DNA from: Citromicrobium sp. JLT1363
Lineage (GTDB): Bacteria > Pseudomonadota > Alphaproteobacteria > Sphingomonadales > Sphingomonadaceae
Length of the DNA: 64,000 nucleotides
Direction: 5' to 3'
Assembly: GCF_000186705.1 (NCBI RefSeq)
Contig: NZ_AEUE01000003.1
Span: forward strand, 372,001-436,000
The position numbers were made by a program, and so were the translations under genes. How positions within the stretch are numbered: the first letter of the stretch is position 1; each line of letters starts with the position of its first letter. Shown here piece by piece: positions 48,284 to 56,530 of the stretch. Under the pieces are notes generated by a model. It was not told the DNA's origin. It made no database searches and worked only from the letters and a program-made list of their open reading frames with translations.

Positions 48284-49579
48284 TCACCCCGGGATCTCGT
48301 CGGTGAGCCGCAGGACTTCGCCCGCCAGGTAGAGCGAGCCTGCGATCAGCACCGGCAACCCATCCTCCGGCAGGGCGTCGAGCGCCTCGCCCACCGTCTC
48401 TGCGGCGCGGGCATCAGGCCCGAAGACTTCCGGCGCATGATGCTCGTGCCCCGGTACGGGAACGGCCACGATGCTTGCGATGCTGCCTTGAAGAGGATCG
48501 ACCAGGGCCCGCGGGTCCTTGTTGGCCAGCATGCCGAGGATGAGGTGCACCCTCCGGCCTGTAAAGTGGCGCGCCAGCGCCTCGCCCGCGCTCGGGTTAT
48601 GGCCGCCATCGACCCACACTTCGCGCGCACCGGTCATTGGCGAGGCGGGGAGGCGCTGGAGCCGGGCGGGCCAGGTCGCCGTCCGCAATCCCCGCGCCAT
48701 CGCATCGCGCGAGACGCTCACCCGGTCCTGATGGCGCAGCATGGCGATGGCGAGTGCGGCATTCTCCGCCTGATGTGCGCCGGGCAGCGCGGGGAGGGGC
48801 AGGGCGATTTCGCCGTGCTCGTCGGCATAGTGCAGCCCGGTTTCAGTGCTGCTCGCGTGCCAGCCTTGCCCGCGCATCGCCAGCAGCGCCTCGCGCGCCA
48901 GCGCCGCCCGCTCGATCTCCAGTGTTGCGCCCTCGGGGTAGGAGAGCGTCGCCAGCGGCACGCCCGGCTTGGCGATGCCTGCCTTTTCGAAGGCGATGCG
49001 GGCGAGCGGCTGCGAAGGCACATCCGGTTCCGGCGCGAGCAGGAACCGCTCGTGGTCCAGCCCCAGCGCCGCGATCCCGCACGCGGCGAGCACCTGCGGC
49101 CCCAGCACGTTGGTCGCATCGAAGCGACCGCCGAGGCCGACCTCGATCACGCAGGCATCGGCCGGCGTGCGCGCGAAGGCGAGGAAGGTCGCGGCGATGG
49201 TGACTTCGAAGAAGCTGGGGTTCAGATCATCGCCCGCATCGAGCACTTCGGCCAGCAGCGCGGCGAGCTGCGCATCCTCGATCAGCTTGCCAGCGATCCG
49301 GATACGCTCGTTATAGCGCACCAGATGCGGGCTGGTGGCGACGTGGACGCGCTTGCCATCCGCCTCCAGCATCGCGCGCAGGAAGGCGCAGGTCGAGCCC
49401 TTGCCGTTCGTGCCCGCGACGTGGAACACGGGCGGGAGGCGGTCCTGTGGATCACCGAGGCGCGCACATAGAGCGCGGATCGTCTCCAGCCCCAAGCGGC
49501 CATCGGGCACCGAAAGCGCGGCCAGCCGGTCGAGCTGGGCCTGCACGGCCGGATCGTCGGAGCGAGCGAAGTCCTTCAT
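48284..49579 (-). CDS. folC: Folylpolyglutamate synthase/dihydrofolate synthase
   Basis: A 431-residue Mur-ligase-type enzyme that adds glutamate to dihydropteroate and folates. ATP P-loop GTNGKGST near residue 48, then NERIRIAGKLIED and DGGHNPSAG in the C-terminal ligase domain. The ATG at 49579 overlaps the TGA of the preceding small membrane protein gene. The 50-residue Arg-rich upstream extension lies in that gene and is rejected. Confidence 0.94.
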   Translation of the reverse strand: MKDFARSDDPAVQAQLDRLAALSVPDGRLGLETIRALCARLGDPQDRLPPVFHVAGTNGKGSTCAFLRAMLEADGKRVHVATSPHLVRYNERIRIAGKLIEDAQLAALLAEVLDAGDDLNPSFFEVTIAATFLAFARTPADACVIEVGLGGRFDATNVLGPQVLAACGIAALGLDHERFLLAPEPDVPSQPLARIAFEKAGIAKPGVPLATLSYPEGATLEIERAALAREALLAMRGQGWHASSTETGLHYADEHGEIALPLPALPGAHQAENAALAIAMLRHQDRVSVSRDAMARGLRTATWPARLQRLPASPMTGAREVWVDGGHNPSAGEALARHFTGRRVHLILGMLANKDPRALVDPLQGSIASIVAVPVPGHEHHAPEVFGPDARAAETVGEALDALPEDGLPVLIAGSLYLAGEVLRLTDEIPG

Positions 49580-49872
49580 GCCTTTGGCCTCCACCAGGCC
49601 CAAGCGACGAGTCCGAAGCCTGACGCGAAGCACCCTATGGCAAGCCAACCGGCCCAGAAGGGCAACTCGGGCGCGCACCAGTCGAAGCAGAAGACCTTGG
49701 GGCCGCGAGCAGGAAGCTCTCCGCCCCAAGTCTCAACGAACCACTCCCAATGGCCGAGCACCGCTGCATTCATCCAGTTAGCGGCAATAACGGACTGAAG
49801 AGTCGCCGCCATTGCGGCGAACGCGAACAGCAGCAGCGCTATCGCCAGCCGTCTGTCGCGCCTGGGCTTCAT
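49576..49872 (-). CDS. Small membrane protein
   Basis: A 98-residue protein with two membrane segments (residues ~8-32 and ~70-92) linked by a Trp-rich loop with two Cys (FCFDWCAPELPFW). Stop overlaps the folC start, and the gene starts 22 bases after accD, so it is in the accD-folC transcript. No family recognised. Confidence 0.65.
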   Translation of the reverse strand: MKPRRDRRLAIALLLFAFAAMAATLQSVIAANWMNAAVLGHWEWFVETWGGELPARGPKVFCFDWCAPELPFWAGWLAIGCFASGFGLVAWAWWRPKA

Positions 49873-49894
49873 TCGTCGTCGCCCGTCCGAGTGT

Positions 49895-50743
49895 TCAAGC
49901 CGCCTTCGATCCGCGCATATAGCGCAGCATCATCGCCAGCTCGCCCTTCAGGTCGTGGCGGTTCACCACGCGGTCGACCATGCCGTGTTCGTGCAGGTAT
50001 TCGGCGCGCTGGAAGCCTTCGGGCAGCTGTTCGCGGATCGTCTCCTGGATCACGCGCTGGCCCGCGAAGCCGATCAGCGCGCCCGGTTCCGCGATCTGCA
50101 CATCGCCGAGCATCGCGTAGCTGGCGGTGACGCCGCCGGTGGTCGGGTCGGTCAGCAGCACGATATAGGGCAGGCCCGCCTGACGCAGCTTGCGCACCAT
50201 CACGGTCGCCTTGGGCATCTGCATGAGGCTGAGAATGCCTTCCTGCATCCGCGCGCCGCCCGCTGCGGTTACGACGATGTAGCCGCACTTGCGCCGCAGC
50301 GCTTCGGCCGCGCCGTCGCAGAAGGCCTGGCCCACCGCCATGCCCATCGAACCGCCCATGAAGTGGAAGTCCTGCACGCCCATCACCGCGGGCTGGCCGT
50401 CGATCGCGCCGCTGGCGACGGTGAAGGCATCGCGGTGCGGGTTGTTCGCACGCGCGGCCTTGAGCCTGTCGGTATAGCGCTTGGAATCACGGAACTTGAG
50501 CGGGTCTTCCTTGACCTCGGGCTGGGGCAGCAGGTCGAAGCCCTCGTCCATCAATATGGCGATCCGCGTGTCGGCGCCGATCCGCCCGTGATGCTCGCAG
50601 CGCGGGCAGACGTAGAGGTTGTCGGCATAGTCGCTCGCGAAGATCATCTCTCCGCAGCCCTTGCACTTGATCCACAGCGTCTCGTCGGTGGAGCGCTTGG
50701 CGACGAAGGGTAGCGAATTGCGGACACGATTGAACCAGCTCAT
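49895..50743 (-). CDS. accD: Acetyl-CoA carboxylase carboxyltransferase beta subunit
   Basis: A 282-residue subunit that transfers carboxyl from biotin to acetyl-CoA, starting fatty acid synthesis. An N-terminal zinc ribbon (CKGCGEMI and VCPRCEHHG) precedes the crotonase-fold domain with [15 protein letters not shown] and [15 protein letters not shown]. Follows trpA, as in many alphaproteobacteria. Confidence 0.96.
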   Translation of the reverse strand: MSWFNRVRNSLPFVAKRSTDETLWIKCKGCGEMIFASDYADNLYVCPRCEHHGRIGADTRIAILMDEGFDLLPQPEVKEDPLKFRDSKRYTDRLKAARANNPHRDAFTVASGAIDGQPAVMGVQDFHFMGGSMGMAVGQAFCDGAAEALRRKCGYIVVTAAGGARMQEGILSLMQMPKATVMVRKLRQAGLPYIVLLTDPTTGGVTASYAMLGDVQIAEPGALIGFAGQRVIQETIREQLPEGFQRAEYLHEHGMVDRVVNRHDLKGELAMMLRYMRGSKAA

Positions 50744-50773
50744 GCGGCGTTCCTATAGGTTACGTTCTCTTAC

Positions 50774-50865
50774 TCGTCATCCCCGCGAAGGCGGGGATCC
50801 AGATGAGGGCGGTGGATCGACCAACCGAGGTCATCTGGGCCCCTGCCTGCGCAGGGGCGACGGGG
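50774..50865. repeat. Palindromic intergenic repeat between trpA and accD
   Basis: Contains TCATCCCCGCGAAGGCGGGGA and further on CCCCTGCCTGCGCAGGGG, two hairpins typical of a dispersed alphaproteobacterial repeat whose halves read TCATC..GGGGATCCAGATGA and TCATCTGGGCCCC in opposite orientation. It fills the trpA-accD gap and contains no gene. Confidence 0.75.
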
Positions 50866-50869
50866 TGTC

Positions 50870-51658
50870 TCAGCTTTGCGAATGCACGGCCTGCGCAAGT
50901 CTTGCGGTGAGATCGCGCAGGTGCGCGGGTGCATCAACGCCATGCTCGGCGACCAGATCGACCAGCGCGGAGCCGACGACGACGCCATCCGCCACGCGCG
51001 CGATGGCACCCGCCTGCTCGGGCGTGCGTACGCCGAAGCCGACCGCAACGGGCAGGTCGGTCGCCGCCTTCATGCGCTTCACCGCCGCATCGATGCTGTC
51101 CTGCGCCGCGCTCTGCTTGCCGGTGATCCCTGCGACCGAAACGTAGTAGAGGAAGCCCTCGGAGCCCTCGACCACGGTCGGCAGGCGGAAGTCGTCGGTG
51201 GTGGGGGTGGCAAGCCGGATCGGGGCGATGCCCTGTTCGCGCAGTGCCGGGCCGAGCGCGGAGTCCTCCTCGGGCGGGATGTCGACGCAGATCACGCCGT
51301 CGACGCCTGCGCCCGCCGCTTCCTTGGCAAACCATTCAGGCCCGCGCCGCACCATCGGGTTGGCATAACCCATCAGCACCAGCGGCACATTCGGGTGCCG
51401 CGTGCGGAACTCGTTGGCGATCATCAGCACGTCGGCGGTGGTCGTGCCCGCCTTGAGAGCGCGGATGTTCGCCGCCTGGATCGCGGGGCCGTCCGCCATC
51501 GGATCGGTGAAGGGCATCCCCAGCTCGATCACATCCGCGCCGCCATCGACCAGCGCATCGAGATTGGCGGCAGTATCGCCGTCGCCCGCGGTGACGAAGC
51601 ACACCAGCGCGGGGTGTGGCTTGGCAAAAGCGGCGGCGATTCGGTTCGCGTTGTTCAC
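50870..51658 (-). CDS. trpA: Tryptophan synthase alpha subunit
   Basis: A 262-residue TIM barrel cleaving indole-3-glycerol phosphate to indole. Catalytic Glu45 in ELGMPF and Asp56 in DPMADG, and GFGVRTPEQA for phosphate binding. GTG start at 51658 is decided by AAGGAG six bases upstream and by normal length. A longer ATG start would read through the 24-base dispersed element and give DTVSGVSAFSPEG, which is not part of the enzyme. trpB is 1.4 kb away, unusual for this pair. Confidence 0.94.
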   Translation of the reverse strand: MNNANRIAAAFAKPHPALVCFVTAGDGDTAANLDALVDGGADVIELGMPFTDPMADGPAIQAANIRALKAGTTTADVLMIANEFRTRHPNVPLVLMGYANPMVRRGPEWFAKEAAGAGVDGVICVDIPPEEDSALGPALREQGIAPIRLATPTTDDFRLPTVVEGSEGFLYYVSVAGITGKQSAAQDSIDAAVKRMKAATDLPVAVGFGVRTPEQAGAIARVADGVVVGSALVDLVAEHGVDAPAHLRDLTARLAQAVHSQS

Positions 51659-51681
51659 CTGGGCTCCTTCGGGGCTGAACG

Positions 51682-51705
51682 CTGACACACCTGACACAGT
51701 GTCCA
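51682..51705 (-). repeat. 24-base dispersed element, copy B
   Basis: Exact reverse-oriented copy of 782-805, located 24 bases before the trpA start in the same orientation as trpA. A less exact T/C-rich flank (TTTTTCTCCCC) also matches copy A. It could act as an operator or be inert. Confidence 0.75.
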
Positions 51706-51831
51706 AGGGGAGAAAAACTTGTCCACCGCGCGCATGGCAAAGAACGGCTGGGTGGGGAAGGGCGGTGAGCGGGTCATGCGGCGATTATGCCAGCGGGGAG
51801 GGGGTGTAGGACAGAGTTTCTCGCATGCGTC

Positions 51832-51914
51832 ACCCCGGACTTGATCCGGGGTCCCGCTGCCTTGAGTGGCGCGCTCCGGAAGAAGCGGAATCCCGGATCA
51901 AGTCCGGGATGATG
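51832..51914. repeat. Inverted palindromic repeat pair
   Basis: Two arms, CACCCCGGACTTGATCCGGG at the left and its approximate reverse complement ending CGGATCAAGTCCGGGATGA at the right, separated by about 35 bases. Each arm is itself a hairpin. It is a widespread class of dispersed alphaproteobacterial repeat. The 51659-51950 stretch holds only this and copy B; no gene is seen. Confidence 0.8.
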
Positions 51915-51950
51915 ATTGAGGTAGCGGCGACCCGGCTTTCGTCTTCCGAG

Positions 51951-52400
51951 CTATGGCCCGTCATCCTCCGCACACACCACGCGCGCCGGAGTCCAGCCCT
52001 TGCGCCGCCGTGCGAGCCGGTCGTCGGTTTCTTCTCCGTCGAAGGAGGCGGGGCTGGCGGGGGTGAAATCGCTCAGGCGATCCATCGTGTTGATGTTGAC
52101 GACGCCCAGCAGCCGCTCGTCGACCATCCCCACCGCTACGCAGGGCACGCCGCAATGCGCGCAGATGATGAAGTCGGTAATTCCCAGCCCGAAGCGGTAG
52201 CGGCGAATGTCATCGGGTGCGCGATGCGACAGGACAAGCTCGCCCTGCGGATCGCTGGTCCACGCCGCGCCATGCTTGGTGCAGAAGGAGCACCCGCACG
52301 CGCGCGCCGCGGGGAGGGCCGAGGAATGGGGGCGCAACTCGACCGAGACCCTGCCGCAATGGCACGAGCCGATGAGAGAGAGGGGTTGGGGCCTGTTCAT
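51951..52400 (-). CDS. GFA-domain protein (glutathione-dependent formaldehyde-activating family)
   Basis: A 149-residue zinc protein. GSCHCGRVSVEL, ACGCSFCTKHGA and ICAHCGVPC give the six or seven Cys of the GFA/CENP-V fold. Most members have no proven enzyme activity. It is wedged between repeats and the DUF559 gene, with its 5' end touching the DUF559 stop. Confidence 0.85.
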   Translation of the reverse strand: MNRPQPLSLIGSCHCGRVSVELRPHSSALPAARACGCSFCTKHGAAWTSDPQGELVLSHRAPDDIRRYRFGLGITDFIICAHCGVPCVAVGMVDERLLGVVNINTMDRLSDFTPASPASFDGEETDDRLARRRKGWTPARVVCAEDDGP

Positions 52401-52789
52401 CCTTTAGCCCCCTCACCTTCAGGGGAGGGGGTTGGGGGAGGGGCATGACGCAGTGCTTCCACAATCTCGCCGAGCCGTTGCAAGACACCGTCCATATTCT
52501 CCATCACATCGACGTTGGCGAAGCGGACGACGTGATACCCGAGCTCCTCTAGACACCGCGATCGGTCGGCATCGTATTCGGCCCTTTCCGCATGCGTATC
52601 GCCATCCAGCTCGATCACCAGCTTCGGATCGTTCGCAGCAAAGTCCGCGATGTAGCGCCCGATCACCTTCTGCCGCCGAAACTTGATCCCTTGAAAACGC
52701 CCGCTGCGCAGTTCGAGCCACAACCGCGTCTCCGGCTCGGTCATGCCCTTGCGCATGTCGCGGGCGCGGCGGGTCAGTTCGGCGTCGCG
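52397..52789 (-). CDS. DUF559 (Vsr/endonuclease-like) protein
   Basis: A protein of about 130 residues from a TTG start following GGAGAGG; ATG at 52756 gives 119. Core: MTEPETRLWLELRSGRF, GIKFRRQKVIGRYIADF, LVIELDGDTHAERAEYD and HVVRFANVDVMENMDGVL. The ExD/ELDG and IADF positions match the PD-(D/E)xK-like nuclease fold of DUF559, related to Vsr. The C-terminus PPTPSPEGEGAKG and the longest possible N-terminus PLGERVGRG are read from the flanking inverted repeats. Role unknown. Confidence 0.8.
   Translation of the reverse strand, partial: RDAELTRRARDMRKGMTEPETRLWLELRSGRFQGIKFRRQKVIGRYIADFAANDPKLVIELDGDTHAERAEYDADRSRCLEELGYHVVRFANVDVMENMDGVLQRLGEIVEALRHAPPPTPSPEGEGAKG
52422..52444 (-). repeat. 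Terminal inverted repeat, left of DUF559
   Basis: 23 bases that are the reverse complement of 52794-52816 at 21 of 23 positions (core CCCCTCyCCCAACCC). It overlaps the end of the DUF559 ORF and adjoins a CCCCCT/AGGGGG hairpin. Confidence 0.75.
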
Positions 52790-52793
52790 CAAG

Positions 52794-52816
52794 GCCCCTC
52801 TCCCAACCCTCTCCCC
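52794..52816 (+). repeat. Terminal inverted repeat, right of DUF559
   Basis: The partner of the left repeat. Immediately outside is a CTCTCCCC-AAG-CGGGGAGAG hairpin (52809-52830). The minus-strand GGAGAGG inside it could serve as ribosome site for the nuclease. Confidence 0.75.
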
Positions 52817-52865
52817 AAGCGGGGAGAGGGCTTTTGGGCTTTGGAGCCGCACAACCGTCGATAAG

Positions 52866-53054
52866 TCATGGGTACTTGGCCTTCACCCTGAAGATCATGT
52901 TTGCCAAGGACATAATCACGGTGACGCCGACTGCCACCGCCAAGCAATCTAGCCAATCGACGGCTTCTTCGAACAGGAAGTCTGCGAGAGCCCTGACTCC
53001 GAAAATTCCCAGAAAATAGAGCGGTGCAAGGCGCATAGCCTCTTCAAACCGCAT
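52866..53054 (-). CDS. Small membrane protein downstream of trpB
   Basis: A 62-residue protein with two membrane helices (about residues 7-24 and 33-55) and a basic end RVKAKYP. AGAAGGCGG precedes the ATG, 23 bases after the trpB stop, so it is probably cotranscribed. No family recognised. The first 64 residues of the longer ORF are antisense-like trpB overlap and are rejected. Confidence 0.55.
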   Translation of the reverse strand: MRFEEAMRLAPLYFLGIFGVRALADFLFEEAVDWLDCLAVAVGVTVIMSLANMIFRVKAKYP

Positions 53055-53077
53055 CCGCCTTCTGGGTCTGGCTCCCA

Positions 53078-54295
53078 CTAAATCTCTACCCCCAGCTTCT
53101 CCGCGACCGTGAAGATGTCCTTGTCCCCGCGCCCACACAAGTTTGCGAGGATGATCGCGTCCTTGTCCATCTCCTTCGCCCGCTTCGCCACTGCGGCAAT
53201 GGCATGCGAAGGCTCCAGCGCGGGAATGATCCCCTCGGTCCGGCACAGCAGCTGGAACGCCTCCAGAGCCTCGTCGTCGGTGACGGCGGTGTATTCGACG
53301 CGGCCGGTGTCCTTCAGCCAGGCGTGCTCCGGCCCGATGCCGGGATAGTCGAGGCCTGCCGAGATCGAGTGGCCTTCGGTGATCTGGCCGTCCTCGTCTT
53401 GCAGCAGGAAGGTCTTGTTGCCGTGGAGGATGCCGGGGGCGCCGCCGGTCAGGCTGGCGGCGTGCTGGTCACCGTCGAGGCCGAGGCCCGCCGCTTCGAC
53501 GCCGAGCATCTTCACGTCCGCGTCGTCGAGGAAGGGGTGGAACAGACCGAGCGCGTTGGAGCCGCCGCCGATGCACGCGACCAGCAGGTCGGGCAGGCGG
53601 CCGGCGCGTTTGTGCATTTGCGCGCGCGCTTCGGTGCCGATCACGCTCTGGAAGTCGCGGACCATCGCGGGGTAGGGGTGCGGGCCGGCGGCGGTGCCGA
53701 TGATGTAGAATGTGTCATCGACATTCGCGACCCAGTCTCGCAGCGCCTCGTTCATCGCGTCTTTCAGCGTGCCGCGCCCGCTCGTCACCGGCACGATCTC
53801 CGCGCCGAGCAGTTTCATGCGGAACACGTTGGGCGACTGCCGCCGCACGTCCTCGGCGCCCATGTACACCACGCAGGGCAGGCCGAAGCGCGCGCAGACC
53901 GTGGCGGTGGCGACGCCGTGCTGGCCCGCGCCGGTCTCTGCAATGATCCGCGTCTTGCCCATGCGGATCGCGAGCAGGATCTGGCCGATGCAGTTGTTGA
54001 TCTTGTGCGCGCCGGTGTGGTTCAGCTCGTCGCGCTTGAACCAGACCTGCGCGCCGCCCAGCGCCTCGGTCAGACGCTCCGCGAAATAGAGCGGGCTGGG
54101 GCGGCCGACATAGTGTTCGAGCAGATCCTCGAACTGGTCGGTGAAGGCGGGGTCCTTCTTGGCCTCGTCATAGGCCTGCTCCAGCGCGAGGATGTTGGGC
54201 ATCAGCGTTTCGGCGACATAGCGCCCGCCGAACTCGCCGAAATGGCCCTGATCGTCCGGTTGGGTGCGGTAGGAATTGGGAACAGCGTCGGTCAC
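53078..54295 (-). CDS. trpB: Tryptophan synthase beta subunit
   Basis: A 405-residue PLP enzyme joining indole and serine. PLP Lys98 in HTGAHKIN, phosphate-cup GGGSNALG and GRGDKDI are present; start [20 protein letters not shown] is typical of TrpB1. trpA is separated by three accessory genes and repeats. Confidence 0.97.
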   Translation of the reverse strand: MTDAVPNSYRTQPDDQGHFGEFGGRYVAETLMPNILALEQAYDEAKKDPAFTDQFEDLLEHYVGRPSPLYFAERLTEALGGAQVWFKRDELNHTGAHKINNCIGQILLAIRMGKTRIIAETGAGQHGVATATVCARFGLPCVVYMGAEDVRRQSPNVFRMKLLGAEIVPVTSGRGTLKDAMNEALRDWVANVDDTFYIIGTAAGPHPYPAMVRDFQSVIGTEARAQMHKRAGRLPDLLVACIGGGSNALGLFHPFLDDADVKMLGVEAAGLGLDGDQHAASLTGGAPGILHGNKTFLLQDEDGQITEGHSISAGLDYPGIGPEHAWLKDTGRVEYTAVTDDEALEAFQLLCRTEGIIPALEPSHAIAAVAKRAKEMDKDAIILANLCGRGDKDIFTVAEKLGVEI

Positions 54296-54370
54296 ACAAG
54301 ATCCGTTCTTGCTGGCCTTGTCGAAGCGCTGGTCATGCTCCGAACATGGCTTGGGGGAAGAGTCGCCACA

Positions 54371-54434
54371 GGCCTATCGGCCATCTTCGATCCCGACAAG
54401 CTCGGCGCGGGCGGGTCAAGTGGGCCGATAGGCC
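54371..54434. repeat. 12-base inverted repeat pair upstream of trpB
   Basis: GGCCTATCGGCC at 54371-54382 and its exact reverse complement GGCCGATAGGCC at 54423-54434, 40 bases apart. It is 76 bases upstream of the trpB start and 145 upstream of the divergent barrel gene. The rest of 54296-54579 shows no gene. Confidence 0.6.
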
Positions 54435-54579
54435 AGGCCCCGGCATCGCAAACCCGGATCAGAGAAAAACCCTCCCGGATCGGAATGCCGCCGGTCGCGC
54501 CATTCTATGATGGAAATCGCGGCTTTGACCGGGCCTGCGCTCTGCCGGGAGCGCTGCGGCCCCCTGACAGGATCTTTTC

Positions 54580-55044
54580 ATGCATAAACCTATTGTGTTT
54601 TCCGCGCTCCTGATCGCTCTTCCGGCGGCCCCCGTCGCCGCCGAGGACGCGACCGGCGGAGCCCGTGCAGAGCTTCGCGGCGGGGTCGCCTGGTCGGAAG
54701 GCCACACCGATCCCGTCCTCGGCATTGCGACGGGTTACGATTTCGACCTGGGCGACCACACCTTCCTGGGCGGCGAAGTTTCGGGCGAGAAGATCCTGGC
54801 GGAGGACACCTACGTGGAGCTCGCGCTTACCGCGCGTCTCGGCACGGCCGTGAGCGAGAAGGGCAGCCTCTTCGTCAACGGCGGCTACACCTTCACCCAT
54901 CACGGCGACGGGCCGCATCTGGGCCTGGGCTACGAATATCACCTCGGCCATGGTGGCACCTATGTTGCCGCCGAATATCGGCATGTCTTCGTGGACCATC
55001 ACCAGGCCAACGCGATCACCATCGGCATCGGCACGTTTTTCTGA
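54580..55044 (+). CDS. Outer-membrane beta-barrel protein
   Basis: A 154-residue exported protein: signal peptide 1-21, then alternating strands (GGVAWSEG, ATGYDFDLGDHTFLGGEVS, LFVNGGYTF, GLGYEYHLG, YVAAEYRHVF) and a terminal Phe (GIGTFF). Function unknown; small porin-like. It interrupts trpF and trpB and is on the other strand. Confidence 0.8.
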   Translation: MHKPIVFSALLIALPAAPVAAEDATGGARAELRGGVAWSEGHTDPVLGIATGYDFDLGDHTFLGGEVSGEKILAEDTYVELALTARLGTAVSEKGSLFVNGGYTFTHHGDGPHLGLGYEYHLGHGGTYVAAEYRHVFVDHHQANAITIGIGTFF

Positions 55045-55063
55045 CCGCTATCGGTCGCCGGGG

Positions 55064-55696
55064 CTATCGGGCGTTGCGCACCGCGTCGCAGAAGGCGCGG
55101 ATCAGGGCGATGTCCTTGACGCCCGGCGCGCTCTCCACCCCGCTCGATACGTCGACCAGCGGCGCGCCGGTGCGGCGGATCGCCTCGGCGACGTTATCCG
55201 GCCTGAGCCCCCCGGCAAGGGCCCATGGCATGCCGATATCGGCCCGGTCGAGCAGCGCCCAGTCGAACGGCTCGCCATTCCCGCCCGGCAGCAAGGCGGG
55301 CGGCGCATCGAACAGCAGGCGGTCGGCGCAACCCTTGTAGGTGCTCGCCCGGTCGAGCGCGGAGGCATCGCCCAGGCCGATGGCCTTCCACGTCTCGACA
55401 TCGAACTGCGCGCCCGACACCGCCACGGCTTCGGGTGCCTCGCGCCCGTGGAACTGGAGGATATCGGGGCGAACCGTATCGACGATCGCGGCCAGCAAGG
55501 CCTCGTCGGGATCGACCACCAGCACGACCGTGCGCACAGCGTCGGGCACCCGTGCGCGCAGCGCGGCTGCGTCTTCCAGCGATACGTGACGCGGGCTCGG
55601 CGGGAAATGGACCAGGCCGATATGGCTTGCGCCCGCATCCACGGCGGCGTCGATCGTTTCGGGCGTGGAGAGCCCGCAAATCTTGATCCCGGTCAT
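55064..55696 (-). CDS. trpF: Phosphoribosylanthranilate isomerase
   Basis: A 210-residue TIM barrel of tryptophan synthesis: IKICGLSTPE with the catalytic Cys, LQFHGRE, DVETWKAIG and DVSSGVESAPGVKD with the catalytic Asp. ATG at 55696 gives the normal length. Confidence 0.95.
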   Translation of the reverse strand: MTGIKICGLSTPETIDAAVDAGASHIGLVHFPPSPRHVSLEDAAALRARVPDAVRTVVLVVDPDEALLAAIVDTVRPDILQFHGREAPEAVAVSGAQFDVETWKAIGLGDASALDRASTYKGCADRLLFDAPPALLPGGNGEPFDWALLDRADIGMPWALAGGLRPDNVAEAIRRTGAPLVDVSSGVESAPGVKDIALIRAFCDAVRNAR

Positions 55697-55752
55697 GCAG
55701 GCCGATTGCTCTGGTCGGCTCCCGCGAGTCAATCCCGCTCAGCGATCCTCGC

Positions 55753-56391
55753 CTAGCAAGCGGGCGAACTCATGAATTCGCGATCGACGTTTGCGCCGCT
55801 GTTTCTGCCTATGCCTACCGTGATCGGCTTGTAGCCTCGCAGTGCTCGGCGGATTTCGCGCTGCAACGCCTCACCAAGTTCGAAATGCATCCCGGAGGTT
55901 CTGGAAAAGGTCGAACCCAGCCGCAAGGTAACCGACTTTTCGCCTATGGCTTTCGTGACCGGAATATAGACTTTCCAGTCCAGTTTGCCGATATCGGAAT
56001 ACACCATGTCGCGCACCCGCCCACGCGGCGTGATGATCCTGCCATTCTGCTTCAGGACCATGTAGTCGTTCGTGGACGCGGTCCCTTCCGCCTTGAGGTG
56101 AAGCTGGCCTTGGTAAATGCAGAACGCGAAGCTCTTGCCTCGCAGTTCACGCAAGAAGGAGCCGGTCTCGAAATAGCAGTCGTCGCAGGACATGAGGCCA
56201 GCGGCACGACGTTTCGTATACTCCACGGCATCCGCGTCGAGACGGCTGAGCCAGCCCTTGTACCAGCTATGATAACGCTGCGCCTGGGTATCGCTGGTCA
56301 GGTCCACGTATTGTTGCGCTGCTGCCGGTTGGGCCGGAACAAGACAACCTGCGATCAGCGCAGCGATCACTGCGGGTACAATCGGTTTCAC
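55753..56391 (-). CDS. Exported hypothetical protein
   Basis: A 212-residue protein with a signal peptide (1-26, ending PAAAQ), Cys in SCDDCYFE (CxxC-like), and a C-terminal helix ALQREIRRALRGYK. A GTG start at 56391 is decided by GGGAGGAA six bases upstream; a TTG seven codons earlier would bury the ribosome site. The 5' region carries a 42-base tandem repeat with the ribosome site in each unit. Function unknown. Confidence 0.7.
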   Translation of the reverse strand: MKPIVPAVIAALIAGCLVPAQPAAAQQYVDLTSDTQAQRYHSWYKGWLSRLDADAVEYTKRRAAGLMSCDDCYFETGSFLRELRGKSFAFCIYQGQLHLKAEGTASTNDYMVLKQNGRIITPRGRVRDMVYSDIGKLDWKVYIPVTKAIGEKSVTLRLGSTFSRTSGMHFELGEALQREIRRALRGYKPITVGIGRNSGANVDREFMSSPAC

Positions 56392-56393
56392 AA

Positions 56394-56477
56394 GATTCCT
56401 CCCGTTTTTCAACGGGAATGAATACTAACGTGCGCGATTCCTCCCGTTTTTCAACGGGAATGAATACTAACGTGCGC
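56394..56477 (-). repeat. 42-base perfect tandem duplication at a start site
   Basis: 56394-56435 and 56436-56477 are identical. On the minus strand each unit contains hairpin CCCGTT-GAAA-AACGGG, a 6-bp stem with GAAA tetraloop, then AGGAATC. The downstream unit supplies the ribosome-binding site of the 55753-56391 gene. Confidence 0.9.
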
Positions 56478-56530
56478 GCGCGACGATGCCAAGGTGGGGC
56501 GGTGAAGCGAAATTGCGTCGGCCGATCGGC

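Noticed and set aside
56394-56477. Possible CRISPR array
   Set aside because: Only two directly abutting identical units without spacers, and no cas genes nearby.
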